NCBI GenBank assembly: GCA_013176395.1
Contig: JABMLP010000015.1
Span: 124,001 to 188,000 of the forward strand
DNA from: Venturia oleaginea
Lineage: Eukaryota; Ascomycota; Dothideomycetes; Venturiales; Venturiaceae
Length of the DNA: 64,000 nt
Reading direction: 5' to 3'
Under the pieces are notes generated by a model, which was not told where the DNA came from, made no database searches, and was given only the letters and a program-made list of their open reading frames with translations. The position numbers and the translations under genes were made by a program. Shown in pieces: positions 1 to 11,540 of this stretch; position 1 is the stretch's first letter; every line of letters starts with the position of its first letter.

Positions 1-167
1 GAAATGACCATCAAGACCACTAATCTATTAGGCAAGTCAGATTGTGAAGTACTACTTTTGTAATATCGATCCACTTCCATCCATTCATTCATTCGTTTGA
101 CTTTGCATTCGTTTCCATTCGCCTATTTTTATCTCTCTTTTAGGTTCCTTTGTGCCAGGCCTGGGAC

Positions 168-1250
168 ATGAAGATCAACGCCATCTGCGCTGGGGCATTC
201 ATGGTCGAGCTGTGCTCCTCGACCCCTGTGGCGGCAGTCACAAATCAGGTTCAAAGAGCCCAAATAGCAACCACAGCACGAAATATCGACCTTGCCCTCA
301 CAGCACTCATCGGACTCAACGAATGCAAGGCGCAGAGCTGCGCTTTGGCTGATGCTTCAGGCTCGAGCGGGAAAACACCGCAAGCACTACCAGAGGGCGG
401 GAATGATGAGGACTACAAGTGCATTACCAAATACAATCCTGACGCCGAATCTTTGATCAAGAAAGCAAGGGCTGGAGAGCTTCCGAAAGTCCCCAAACAA
501 GACACCGGGGCTAGCACCGAATTATTCAAGTACATCAACAGCTTACAGCGGCCGTCGGAGCGCAAGAATGGAGAGACCGACAAGGGATCTTTTACTGGCA
601 AATGTGCCCCCAACATTTTGATCTTCAGCAAGGGAACTGGGGAGCCAACCCAGTACGTTTGCATGTTTCCTCTCAGAATTCTTGCTTCTCGCGATTGTAC
701 CCATTGCACCCTTGAATTGCACAGCTAACCCCAATCTCTACAGGTATGGAATCTCAGTGGGCCCTTTACTAACTTCCGGCTGGGACGCCAGCTGGACAAC
801 TTATCCCGTCGTATATCAACCAACAGTCTCCGGCGATTTCTGTCTCGGTCTCCCAGGAGGCATGGTCGCAAAAGATATCCTCAACGAAGCAACCGCCAAG
901 TGTCCAACATCCAAGATCTTCATGTCCGGCTACTCCCAGGGCGCCATGGTTATCAGAAACGGTATTGCGTACGCCATAGATGCGGCGAAAGCCCGCGTCA
1001 AGGTAAATTGCAACCTTGAATAAATAGGTTTCTGGTATGCTGATGATATTTACAGGGCGTAATCGTTTTTGGAGATACATTCCAGGGCTCGCCGATAAAG
1101 GGATACAGCGGACCTTTTGAGACGTTCTGTAAGCCGGAGGATGGGGTCTGTGGCGGTAATTTTGAATTGTCGGGGGCTCATTTGTCTTACCCGCTCGACG
1201 ACAGTGTTGCTAAAGCAAAGGCGGTCCTGAAGAAGTGGGCGGCTGCTTAG
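168..1250 (+). CDS. Cutinase family (CE5) secreted esterase
   Basis: The model has three exons, 168..652, 744..1002 and 1056..1250 (312 aa); both introns are GT..AG and keep frame. Cutinases are secreted serine esterases of the alpha/beta hydrolase fold that hydrolyse plant cutin or related polyesters. The nucleophile elbow GYSQG lies in exon 2. The last exon carries the DGVC motif with the catalytic Asp and the AHLSYP motif with the catalytic His, so the triad looks complete. An upstream GTGEP..YGISVGP stretch is the usual family N-terminal block and spans intron 1. The start ATG at 168 gives a short, weakly hydrophobic leader (MKINAICAGAFMVELCSS), which I read as a signal peptide. A polypyrimidine tract ending in TTTTAG just before it (about 131-143) leaves open an additional upstream exon. 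The segment between leader and catalytic domain is longer than in classical ~220-aa cutinases. Confidence 0.88.
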
Positions 1251-1820
1251 CGCATATGTTTTTGCGTTGTGGCGACTCCATCCAGATATCATGATGTGGA
1301 CAAGCCTGAAGCTACGCGCCTCATCTGAGCTCAATCAAGCAGCACAACAGCCAATGTCGCGTTGGATGTGCATGCCATGGACCAAATTGCCCTCGTCCGG
1401 AGGTGAATCTGCAGGTGATCTCATCAAGCGTGACAGGAAGTACGCAGAAGGTGTAGAATTGATGGTGGATTTGAGAGTGTTGTACCAAACTAGGTTGTTT
1501 CAAAGCAACTGCAGTGAGGCTCTTGGAACGGTTTCGGGAAATTCCCATGCCGACTCAAGCTTTTTAGTCAATGCTTGAGTTGGGCGAAGACGTCGTCCGA
1601 ACCAATCGGACCGATATAATCCGAGCGCCTACTAAATATGGGAATCATTCGGCTCTAACCCAGCCGTGCCAGCCCAGCCACAAATTGTTGCGCATACCAA
1701 CTACGACCTTTGAGCACTCGACCCAAGACCATAGAGTTTGACTTTTTGCTTTGAACGACCTCCCCACGTCCTGAGGTGCTTTGTCGCATCGCATCGCTCT
1801 GCGCATACCCCACCCCCACC
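1251..1820. other. Intergenic region, no gene seen
   Basis: This 570-bp gap holds the 3' flank of the cutinase gene and the promoter and leader of the C2-domain gene. The short open frames here have no recognisable domain. I see no RNA gene. Confidence 0.5.
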
Positions 1821-3860
1821 ATGGCCGAGAACAAGATCGCGCAGCAGCAGCTCAAGGGCGAGCCGGAGAACCAGGTCATCAGTGAGAAGCCTCAGACCAA
1901 TGGAGAGTCCAGTGGAGAGCCCAGTGGAGAGTCGCAACCACAGACGAATGGCACAAGTCATGACAAGTCAGAAAAGAGTGACGGCAGCTCGAAAGACGGG
2001 CACGACGAGAAGAAAGAGAAGCAGCCAGAGGGTGGCTATGATAAGACGAAGCTGCCTCGACAACCGCCTGGATACACCCTCAAAATCACTTTTCACAGGG
2101 CCACAAACCTACCCATGGCTGACATAAACACCTTGTCATCCGATCCCTTCATTCTCGCTCAATTGTCCACGTCGCTGCCTGTGCGACACAAGGAGGACCC
2201 TCCCTTGATGTTCAGAACACCTACTGTACGTCGCCAAACTAATCCTGTCTGGAACTCGGAGTGGATTCTTGCCAATGTCCCAGCGAGCGGCTTTCGTCTC
2301 AAGTGTCGCATATACGACGAAGATCCAGCCGACCACGACGATCGATTGGGAAATGTCACTTTTCATGTCAACTACATCGATGATAACTGGCAAGGTATCA
2401 AGAACAAGGACAACAGTATCAAGAAGCGCATGGGAAGTAAGCGAGCTTATACGATGCGAGCACTGGCCGTATGCGTTGGCAAAACAGACCACATGGATGG
2501 CCATCTATATGTGAGCGTGGAGAACTTGGGCAGAACAAAGGACGAGGATGGCTCACGCTGTTATACGCTGGGTCCAATGTGGTGGACCAAGCATTACAGT
2601 CCCATGCTCGGAAGGCTCACAGGACGCACTGAAGACAATGACGGCGACGGCAAAGACGACCAAACTGGCCAAGACGCGAAAAAGGCGCAATCTTACAAGT
2701 ATGTATTGGTCTCAATTCTGCCTGGCCTATACTAACAACGTTCCAGCTTCCAAGCCAATCAATTCCAACTCCACGGTCCTACGCCTCCCGAGTTATACCA
2801 CCGCTATGTCGAGTTCAAGCCCTTTGTCAAGCTCATGTTTACATCCTCTGGCATTGCAGGCTGGATTCTGTCCAAGGGTCTCCACCACCAGCACGCTCGA
2901 GTGTACAACTTCGATCGCACAACTGAATATGGCTCCTTCCCAGAACCAAGCAAGCAGAGCACTATTAAATTTCTGGATCTAGTACATTGGGACAAAGGTG
3001 GTCGTATTTTCACATACGTTCTCACGCTGGATTCCCTCTTCCGCTTCACAGAGACTGGCAAGGAATTCGGCATCGACTTCTTGAGCAAGCATACCATGCA
3101 CTCAGATGTGAGCATATATATTGCCTTCTCCGGCGAATTCTTCGTGCGACGACTGAAGCACAAGAACCGGAGGTCTCCTGACGACTCTGGCGAGAGCGAG
3201 GAGTCGGCACACAACCAATCTCATACACCAGATACAATCGAAGACGGATCGCAGAATTCAGAATCACCCAAGGATCCAGAGTACTACGAACTGGTCATTG
3301 ACAACGACAGCGGAACGTATCGACCTAATGGTGACCTTCTACCACTCCTGAAGAAGTTTCTCAAGTTCAACCTTCCGGGTCTCCACATCATCACTTTGGA
3401 TTGCCAAAAGGATGTAGAAAGACAGCAACGAATGAAGAAAGAACAAAAGGAGAAGAAGGACAAGGAAGGCAATCACGTCATCTACCGCCAGCATTCTTGC
3501 GGCTCCTCTATCTCCAGCTCCGATATCTCAGATCTCGACCACATGGAAGCAGAGGCCGCTAATGATGGCGCACACGCCAAAAAGAAGAAGCACAGCAGTG
3601 TCGGCCTCGCCAGCGCAATGGGTCGTGATATACAACATCGTGGAAGTGGGCGCAAAGACCATTACAAGAACTTGTTCAAGGGGAGAGACAAGGAGGGCAA
3701 GGACCAGACGATAGAAGAGGAGGGCCATGCGGCACAGCCTAGTACTAATATCATTGAGGGTCATACCAGTGAGGAGACACCGAAAGGAACGAAGCCTGCG
3801 GAAGAGGTCAGGTTGAATGGCAAGAATAGGGCGTTGGATGGGGAGTCGGCTGCGTCCTAG
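1821..3860 (+). CDS. C2-domain protein, conserved fungal type
   Basis: Two exons, 1821..2698 and 2747..3860, give 663 aa. The intron has donor GTATGT, branch ACTAAC and acceptor CCAG, and splicing restores the frame. The ATG at 1821 has a good context (CACCATGG). After a low-complexity N-terminus of Gly, Ser, Glu and Lys, residues about 85-230 form a C2 domain (TLKITFHRATNLP, SDPFILAQL, NPVWNSEW, IYDEDPADHDDRLG), a calcium/phospholipid-binding or scaffold fold. The second half (LHGPTPPELYHRYVEFKPFV onward) is a conserved globular region without a name I know. The C-terminus is charged and lysine-rich, so probably disordered. I infer a peripheral membrane protein; the partner is unknown. The region around Asp/His in the C2 loops retains several acidic residues, so calcium binding is possible. 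Confidence 0.8.
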
Positions 3861-4638
3861 GGCCACGTTACCGGCGAGGCGTTGAAGAGTGAGTCCGAAG
3901 GGAGTCAATCGCTTCCTTTGCATAGCGCTACCGGGTAGTCTTTGATCTTCCTTGCATTATCTTGGGATGGCGAGGCGTTGAGGGATCTTTTTGTATTTGA
4001 CTGTTTCGATTTGATTTCCCCCTCTTTTGCTATGAGGATGTTTTGTGGTCTATGGTTTGTTTGGAGGTACTATCTTTTTGTTTTTTGTTTATATCCCTCC
4101 CGTCTGTTCTGTACTTGGTGGATGGATGCTTGTGAAAGTCTGGATAGGCTTACGTATCAACACGAATCCGTTAAGAATTTTTTCTATATGGTTTTTTGCT
4201 TTGATTGATACTGGAAACGTGTTCACTCACAGATATTTTACAATCACAATAGCAATTTTGAACAGTAAGTAAGCATAAGATCAATGCACGGAGAAACTTG
4301 TCGAAGATATTTCCTGAAAACCTGACCAGACAATCTAAATTTACAATGGACAAAGGAAATAAGGCAAAGTTCATCATGCATAGTGCCCAGACCCATAAAA
4401 CCAAGAACATGCAAAGTTGTCAACGGATAATGTTACAACGTCAACATACATATACAGTAGAAACGCATGCAAGAACCAGCCCTCATGCGTAACTGAGTGC
4501 CCTCCTGAGTGCCCTCGAATAAGTATATAAATCCAATCGACCTCTCCGAAGGTGAAAAAACAAACGCTACTCGAGTCTCCACGCAAGAAAGAATCGACAA
4601 TGTGCCTCTGCCCTCATATCATACAAACACACCCACCA
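3861..4638. other. Convergent 3' intergenic region
   Basis: This 778-bp AT-richer gap lies between the 3' ends of the C2-domain gene (plus) and mevalonate kinase (minus). It should hold both 3' UTRs. Long T-rich stretches follow 3990. I see no gene. Confidence 0.5.
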
Positions 4639-6278
4639 TTACGGCCTCCAGAATTTCCATCCTTCTCTTATCGCCTCCTCACTCCCCATCACTAAATCAT
4701 CTCCCGCCGTGACACCAACCAACGCCTCAATCCCCTCGTTGCCAACAGCATTAAGAAACTTTTCCTGATCGATCTCTTCACCTCCCTCTTCCCCGCTGGC
4801 ATTCTGCAAAACGGCCGGCCAAAGTACACCAACACCATCCCCAGCAAGCGTTGTCTCAAACTTCTCGAATCCCTCCGCTTCCAAGGCCTTGTCCAGCGCC
4901 GTCAAAACATCGGCCCTATGCGTCGGATCCGCCGCCGTGTTGGTTGTAGACGACGGCTTCAAAATTGTAATGGCACAGCCACCTCCACCGGCGCCCGTGA
5001 GTTTCGTCCAGCCAATCCCCGTGTGGTCTATCAAGGCTCGTATCCGTTCTAATTTTGGATGCGAAACCCCCAAGGATACAAGGAGGCCGTGGTTTACCGT
5101 AATTAACTCGCCCAAATGCCGCAAACTGTCTGGGTTGTCGGCATCGAAATCGGGCTGTGAAATTAGATCGTGGGCAGAGCGAGTGACGCTGTCTATTGCG
5201 TCTAGTATCAAGTTCGTGATTTGCAAATGCGTTGATTTTAGTCTCTCGACTTTGGCGACTTCGGTCGCCGTGGAGCGGGTTTGTCTTGTATTCACAAGTA
5301 ATAGTGGTAATTCTGGGAAGTCGCGTAACGGTTTGACGGTTGGTGGTTTCGAGTAATCTCGTCTTTGGAAAAAGACTGCCTTGCCTCCTGCTGAGACTGT
5401 GTTGTCCACCCCTGAAGGATTTCCATGTACGCAGAGTTCCGCGACAAAGGCCCATCTGTTTATGCGCTCGATTTGTAGTTCTGATTCTTCCGAAGGTTGG
5501 TCTGGGTGAGGTCCGCTAAGGGCACGGATTTGTAGTAGAAGGGCACATGAAAGGCAGACCGCAATACTGCCGCTGCTACCCAGACCTGCGCCGATTGGAA
5601 TTGTCGATCGCAATGTGTAGACGCATGGCGGTGATTTAGGTGACCCCAGCGAGAGGAACAGGTATAAAAAGCTGGTGACGGAGGAGTGGTGTATCTTTTG
5701 GATGTGCTCAGGGGCCTTGGGTGACACAGTTGTTATGTGCGGCTGTAATGATTCCATGAGCTCCTGATCAATTGATGTGACAAGATCATAGTAGCTCCTC
5801 TTCTTTCCTGGCTTTGCGAAAGTTGACCATGGCAAATCATCTATGTTCCATGTGTGGTCTAGCGCAATGTCGGGAAACTTGAGTGTAACTGTTCGTTTCA
5901 ATTTGGATAGAAATGTGACCAGGAGGTAGGATCGAAGGGAGATGGCAGCGGCGATAGCGGCCTGGTGTCATCATGTCAGTTCCATGGGACAAGGCCATTG
6001 CGGTTGCGTTTCCTCACCTTTCCATGGACGACGGCATGCTCTCCATACACGATAACCTTGCCTGGGGCGGATACCATGAAGGCAGGCATCAGTGGACTCG
6101 AGAGCTTTCGATGGGAAGTCGGCCGTCGAAGGATTGGCTGAAGGGTGTTCGAGTCCATTTCGTCGTTAAGAGATTCGGTTTGGCTCTTCGATGGAATAAC
6201 AGTATGGCTAATAAGCTTCGCACTCTTGCCATTCGAGTAGTCGTATGGCAGCTCAGGGGCCATGACGGTGGAAGGCAT
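4639..6278 (-). CDS. ERG12: Mevalonate kinase
   Basis: Two exons on the minus strand, 6278..6018 and 5961..4639 (527 aa from this start); the 56-bp intron is in phase 0. The enzyme phosphorylates mevalonate with ATP in the sterol and isoprenoid pathway. All three GHMP kinase motifs are visible: VSAPGKVIVYGEHAVVHGK at the end of exon 1, IPIGAGLGSSGSIAV with the phosphate-binding loop, and LTGAGGGGCAITIL near the C-terminus. NPSGVDNTVSAGG carries the catalytic Asp. The frame stays open upstream of 6278 to about 6530, but that stretch is proline-rich and looks like leader sequence, so the MPSTVMAPEL start (6278, or 6263 at the second Met) is preferred. The N-terminal 60 residues before the kinase core are typical of filamentous fungal orthologues, which are longer than yeast Erg12. 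Confidence 0.93.
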
Positions 6279-7991
6279 AGTGGAGGAGGCGGGGGAGGAG
6301 TGGTGATGGTGAACTGGAATTGACGGGCAGAATGGCTCTATCGGCTTCGAATCTAGCTCTTTGCGACTGAGGATGATGGTGTAGCTCCAAGGCTCAGGTG
6401 CGAAGGGAGTGCGGTGTAGAGGTTTGCGAGGAATTGGGGAGCGTGGAGGCGTGATGGTGATATGGTCACATAACAAAGAGGGAATTAATTTATGAAAGCT
6501 GTTTGCCAGGCTCAATGCCAGCCGTCTCAACAGAAGTACTATGGGGATCTGGTCATCGTTTTAATCATGGTTGGCTGATCCCTTGGTTAAGCCACAGTAC
6601 AGCCTCATGCAATGCAAGGAACAAGCTCCAACCGTGCGGAGAATTCATACTGGTAAAGACGGCCGTTACCCGGACGGACCACCGCATTGTAGCTTACCTT
6701 CTCGAGACGATGGAAACATCAAGTAAAGAACAAGTCTGGTCTATCCGACCCCGCCATGCCATACTTTGCTCAGCCATCCAACACTTTGCTCAGCCATCCA
6801 ACAACATTACCATCACAACACTCCTTACATGCTTCCACTCAGTATCACTGCAAACCTTATCGCTTACTCTCGGCGGTAGTATGGGCGCTTACGCTTGTCA
6901 GACCACTATTCTAAGCGAGTATCGGGTCAGCCGGTCCTCACGAGTATCACCGCCACAGTGTCCTCGACCTCAAATCACACCATCTTTAATCGACCAGCAT
7001 TTCCTATATGAGACTACAACTCCCCCAATTTCAGATCGAATCGCTAGGATAGTCGATCATAACATACTTCCGGCAGGGACTCGGAAATCGCAACCCCAAG
7101 CTCCAAAAGTAGTTAACGACGCTCTTGAGGCAGATCGGCAAGCACTCAAATTTGCACGAGGGCCCAAAGCATCATTCTTGAAGCTCCTGTTGAGTTTCGG
7201 GTATATCATCCTCATTGCGGAGTGATAAGAACCCTAACTCTTCCACTGGATTCACGGCAGTGAATAGTGTACCGTAAATTCTTGCTGTTTTCAATCGTCA
7301 TGTAACCTTCAGTTCAACTGCCTCGTGTATTCGTTGTATCTAGGATTCGTGACGTTGAATAGCTCCATGTTTTACGCGAGTAAATCGGCACCACTTCAAG
7401 CAACCCAGTAACGTCTCCGTTCCTACACTCACCCATCCCTCGACACCACCACCACCTCTCCCCTACATCTCCCTCCACCCCCGATCAATATCGACACGAT
7501 CGATGGCACCTCTCAAGCGACCACCGCAACATCCCCACCACGGAGAGACTAGCAGCGTATGCGTACCGTCCAGCGCAAAGAGACCGTCATATCTTACCTC
7601 TCCCTCCTTCTCTCGAGTCGAGAATCGATGCAAACTTTCCCCTGTCATAAGAGGTTTGAACCGCAGTAAGACGAGGAATCAAAGCATTCAAGTGCACCTG
7701 CATCGGAGGCCTTTTCTTACTTCGACCCGAATACCATCAAAACCTCACCGGCGCCCTGAACCCCATCCTCCCTTCTAAACCAGGCTCTCCAACAGCAATT
7801 CCATCGATATCAATAATTCCCAGAAATCTACCCATCTCACATCGCCGGAAAATCATCGACATCTATCACCACTCACGCCTTACAAAACGGAACAAAGAGC
7901 ATCGTAGTCATGCATCCATTGCCTCGTAGCACTGTCTCAGTCTACCAATGTACAAGACGCGACGCCAATCATGCAAACAATAACATGCCCC
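6279..7991. other. Intergenic region, no gene seen
   Basis: This 1.7-kb gap contains the mevalonate kinase promoter and leader. A plus-strand open frame at 6503..7225 has no homology I recognise and odd composition, so it is not called. A tandem pair of 20-bp units (ACACTTTGCTCAGCCATCCA) lies at about 6762-6802. A partial copy of a dispersed foldback repeat lies near 7815. Confidence 0.4.
7795..7840. repeat. Partial copy of dispersed foldback repeat (copy A)
   Basis: The right arm AATTCCCAGAAATCTACC (from 7815), followed by CATCTC, closely matches the right arm at 62900 and, less closely, those at 9969, 25230 and 53560. The left arm is weak here (CAGCAATTCCATCGATATC). Confidence 0.45.
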
Positions 7992-9502
7992 TCACAAAAC
8001 GTCACATTTCGAAAGTCGCAAGATCTTTGCCCTCTTGCCCGAACGTGTCTCCCCAGAGGCGGTGCCGCGAGCCCTCTTCTTACCTCTCGTCCCTGGTACG
8101 TCCTCAGCCGCTGTCACCTCCGGTTCTTCGAGGTCCACGGGTTCTGTGATCAGGGTTGGCGGTCTAAAAAAGGTCAATCGAAGCCTCTCAGCGTTCAGAA
8201 GGGAGGGGCTTAAACTTACAGGTCTCTCTCTTTTCTACCTTCTTTGACCCACTTACGGAAGAGCTCAATGTTCCGTTGAAGGAGACCCGGCTCCACCTCT
8301 TTCTTATGCCTTATGTCGTGCAAGACTTTCTTGAACTTCTTCTTGAACTCGGGCTCATTGAAATCGATGCAGACTGCTTTGTCCCAGTGTGTTCTATTTG
8401 CGTCGTAAGTGGGTCGATGGCAGTGCTCGATGCTGAGAAATTTTCCAATTACGACATGCTCCAACTGCTCGCCTCGCGCACCGTTCGAATATGTGTTGCT
8501 GAAATTGCTGTAATGGGCTTCAGAGACTCCTGTAAGGTCCACCGGAATCTGAACGACGAGGAAGGAGTGTTCGGGGTCGTGTTGACTGGGTTTTCCAACG
8601 CCGCTTAGCGGGAAGTTTGCTGCGGTCAAGACGAGGACTGGGAAGACTCGATTGCGGAATCCGTTCATACCCATGGACGTGTCGAACCCCTTGTAGGCTA
8701 TCTCGTATACTAGTTCATCGTTAGCAACCGTTTCACGTGAAGTCTTGCATGCAGAGGAAGAAAAAGAGCAAAGGAACATGTACTGACTCTGCAATGTGCG
8801 ATCTCTTGGCAGCATCTTCGGCCCAGCAACCTCCTCTGCCGCCGGTTCGGCAGCCTTGTCTTTTGGCTTTGGCGCTTGCGAGATCGAATCGGAGTCTTCT
8901 GGCGCCTCTGGCACCTCCGGAACCGGATCCTTGTGGACAGGCCACTCACAAACCAACTGACAATCGTAGATGTCTGGAGTGTAATTGTACACGGTCCGCG
9001 CGTAATTCTGGTGGAGACCGCTTTCGAAATCCCTGCAGGAAATATCATCGTCACTGAGAATGCTGCTATTTGTATACCAGGTTTCGCCATCGTGGTGTTG
9101 CGGTGTCGACTTTCTGTAGGTGCCGGTGCTCCCAGGCAGCTTGTACTCCCCAAATAAGGCTTCGTATCGAATACGTGTTCTGATCAAGCTCTCCGCCGCT
9201 CCCGTGATCTCTCTGCAGAACTCTTTCAGTTCAGGTGTAGGCATCCCGCCATTGCCAAGTTTAGGATGGTAAGGCAACTGAGCTGTTGTATAAGTATCCA
9301 AGACGATCGCTGATCGAGGCCCGATGTGAATCTTTTCCAAACCATCAGGATTCCGGCTAAATGGATGCAAAGGTCCATTCATGTCAGGGCTCTCATGGGT
9401 TTTCGTGTCAGGGCCCTCGTGGATTTTCTTGTCAGGACCTTCATGGGTTTTCGTGCCCAGGCCTTCGGGGGTATTCATGGTAAGGCCTATGGGGGTATTC
9501 AT
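7992..9502 (-). CDS. Unrecognised protein with N-terminal 8-residue repeats and basic C-terminus
   Basis: Three exons, 9502..8788, 8709..8220 and 8163..7992, give 458 aa. Intron 2 has a clear GTAAGT donor and TTTTTTAG acceptor, and its removal extends the protein into a basic tail (GKKRARG, SGKRAKILRLSK) that could be a nuclear localisation signal. Intron 1 (8787..8710) is 78 bp with donor GTCAGT and branch GCTAAC. It is a multiple of three and has no in-frame stop, so retention would also give an open frame. The N-terminus has five degenerate 8-residue repeats of the type TKTHEGPD. The middle is a globular-looking region (PELKEFCREITGAAESLIR; NYTPDIYDCQLVCEWPV) that I cannot assign. A Pro/Glu/Ala-rich linker separates it from a C-terminal region rich in His and aromatics. 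I propose no function. Confidence 0.65.
9383..9502 (-). repeat. Coding 24-bp minisatellite, about 5 units
   Basis: Five 24-bp units read in frame as 8-residue repeats at the N-terminus of the unrecognised protein. Units diverge by a few bases each; the three farther from the ATG encode (T/K)K(T/I)HE(G/S)PD and the two nearest it encode MNTP(I/E)GL(T/G). The unit length keeps frame, as expected for repeat-number variation in coding DNA. Confidence 0.85.
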
Positions 9503-11540
9503 GGTATATGTCTGAGAAATGTTATGCTGTGCCGTGTATATGAAGATAAGAAGAATCAAGTTGGGCAGCAGAGAACCTAAGCCATGGCTTTGTTGACGCA
9601 CGCAAGATGCGCCTTCTCTGCGTAGCTCTGGTCAGAAACGATCCAGGCCGGACAATCAATCGCCCTCCATGATATCCATGATCCTGATACAGTTCGCTCA
9701 GAGCGACACGGTTGACGGTGCATTTCTGGCGAAGTTGAGAGCCAAGATGGCCAGGAATTTTTGCATTCTTGATGTTGATTTGAGGGAACGCGTTTTGACG
9801 CGACTTTTTTGTCACTTCTACGGCCGAGATCGGCGTCACAGCTGCAGCCCGAGATATCCGCCTCATACTGTCATTTACCGCATCGCAAGGCGAGGCCTTT
9901 CAAATAGTACGCAAGGCTAAGCTTACAACGCATCGATATCGATAATGTCCTGGCAATTCTGATCTCAGGAATTGCCAGAAAATCATTGATTTTGATCTCA
10001 AAACAAAGAACCCCCAATGAATCCATACCTCCGGCATACGGCAAGCTAAAAAGGCATCCTCGCCCAACGCAAACTCCCCTCGGTGTAATAACTCTTATTC
10101 CTGCCCCAGGCCTATCTTCCCTCTCATCCCGTCGGCCTCAACCCACAAGAAAATACCAACTTCGATTCATCTCGCTTGACTAGAATAAACGCAATAAACA
10201 ACAAACCAAATATACCAAACCCAATGCAACCAATGCACCTACCTCTCGGAATCAACTGTCGCGCGGAGATAAAGCGACGATCCGATCCGAGCCGGAGGAC
10301 AGAATCGGGAACGGGAAACGGACATCTACTATACAGCAAAGAAGTATTCCAGAAATGGGTCGATTGGTATTTCTAGGAGGGAGATGACCGAAGAGTGTAT
10401 ATATATAGATATGTATGATGGGAAGGTGGAAAGGTGGAATGAGGTAGTAGATACTAGATACCAACCATTAACAGAAAGGTACAAATAGAGACACGTACCA
10501 TCCTTCTCTACCCTTTAATAATAGCCCAAAACAGTGTCGCATCGATAACACATCAAGATTACCAACGTTAAACCGCTAGAAACTTCATAAAAGATCAATC
10601 CGGAAATCGAGATCTGTTTTAGGGACGAATAGGGAGGTAAAGGTACCGGTATCTTCTATTCCAACGATGAGTAATTTGGGGATAATCATGCCGATAATGG
10701 TGCATTCGAAGTACCCGAGTCATCGCACTCGATATCAAGCCGTTCGACCGAGTTCGTTAATACCTCACTGCGTTCATAGGCATGGACTATTACCCCGCCA
10801 TTTCCAAGCTGCTCAACAATCAATTCGATCCCCACCACTCATCATTGGCATAGAACGGGCTCAGTATCTACGGCTTTCATATCAAGCTTGGTACAACGTT
10901 GACTAAAGACCAGGAAATTTTCGTCGCATCGTGTCTATGTAGTAAGATGACTTTCGCCCTCCTCATATCCAACTCTATATGTGGTATCCATATTCCACGT
11001 ATAACAATTCAGCTGCACCCAGGTCTCCGTGTATTCCATTCCCCCACTCGAACCCTCGAGACAATTCTAGAATGCCCTGCACGTGATTATCGGAAAAAAA
11101 AACCCCAAAAAAAACTTCAAAATCAGGGCAATTTTCCACATGGAACCATATATAAACGCCCACCATGATTGAGAAATCCATTAATCTCATCTGGCAATGA
11201 GATTTAGTAGGTGACCATGCAAACCATCAATGCCGATGTTATATTTGAACAGCAGCCGTGCAACGAGCCATAACACCTGGGCGCCAGTGAGGGGGTATTT
11301 GCGAGGAGGTATATCAAAAACAAGCGCTCCGACCAGTGAGAGTGGAGGAATCGACTAACAAAACACTTCGAACAGCAAATGCTTTTTAGTGGATGCCGCG
11401 TCCGAAGGCCAAGGTTGAAGCGAGACAGGGTATCAGCAGAAGGAGATATCGAATGAGCGATTGGTCGGACCGATCTCCGTGAACAAAGCCCCAGTATGGC
11501 GAAAATCACGATACGGTGGCATCGGCCCGTTTGTTCTCCA
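9503..11540. other. Intergenic region with one foldback repeat, no gene seen
   Basis: About 2 kb without a supportable gene. It holds the promoter of the upstream minus-strand gene, a foldback repeat at 9932..10000, an A-rich tract near 11094-11116 and the 3' flank of the SAM-HMG gene. Short open frames show no domain. Confidence 0.45.
9932..10000. repeat. Foldback (hairpin) repeat, copy B
   Basis: Perfect 10-bp inverted arms CTGGCAATTC (9950-9959) and GAATTGCCAG (9969-9978) are separated by 9 bp. Outside them, imperfect pairing continues between ATCGATATCGATAATG and the segment ending TTTTGATCTC. Related copies occur near 7815, 25195, 53522 and 62870. Confidence 0.7.

Noticed and set aside
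4889..5455. Frames of 155-179 codons on both strands inside mevalonate kinase
   Set aside because: Shadow frames of the ERG12 coding exon.
6503..7225. Plus-strand frame of 240 codons
   Set aside because: No ATG context, no domain, mixed composition, and it lies in the mevalonate kinase upstream region.
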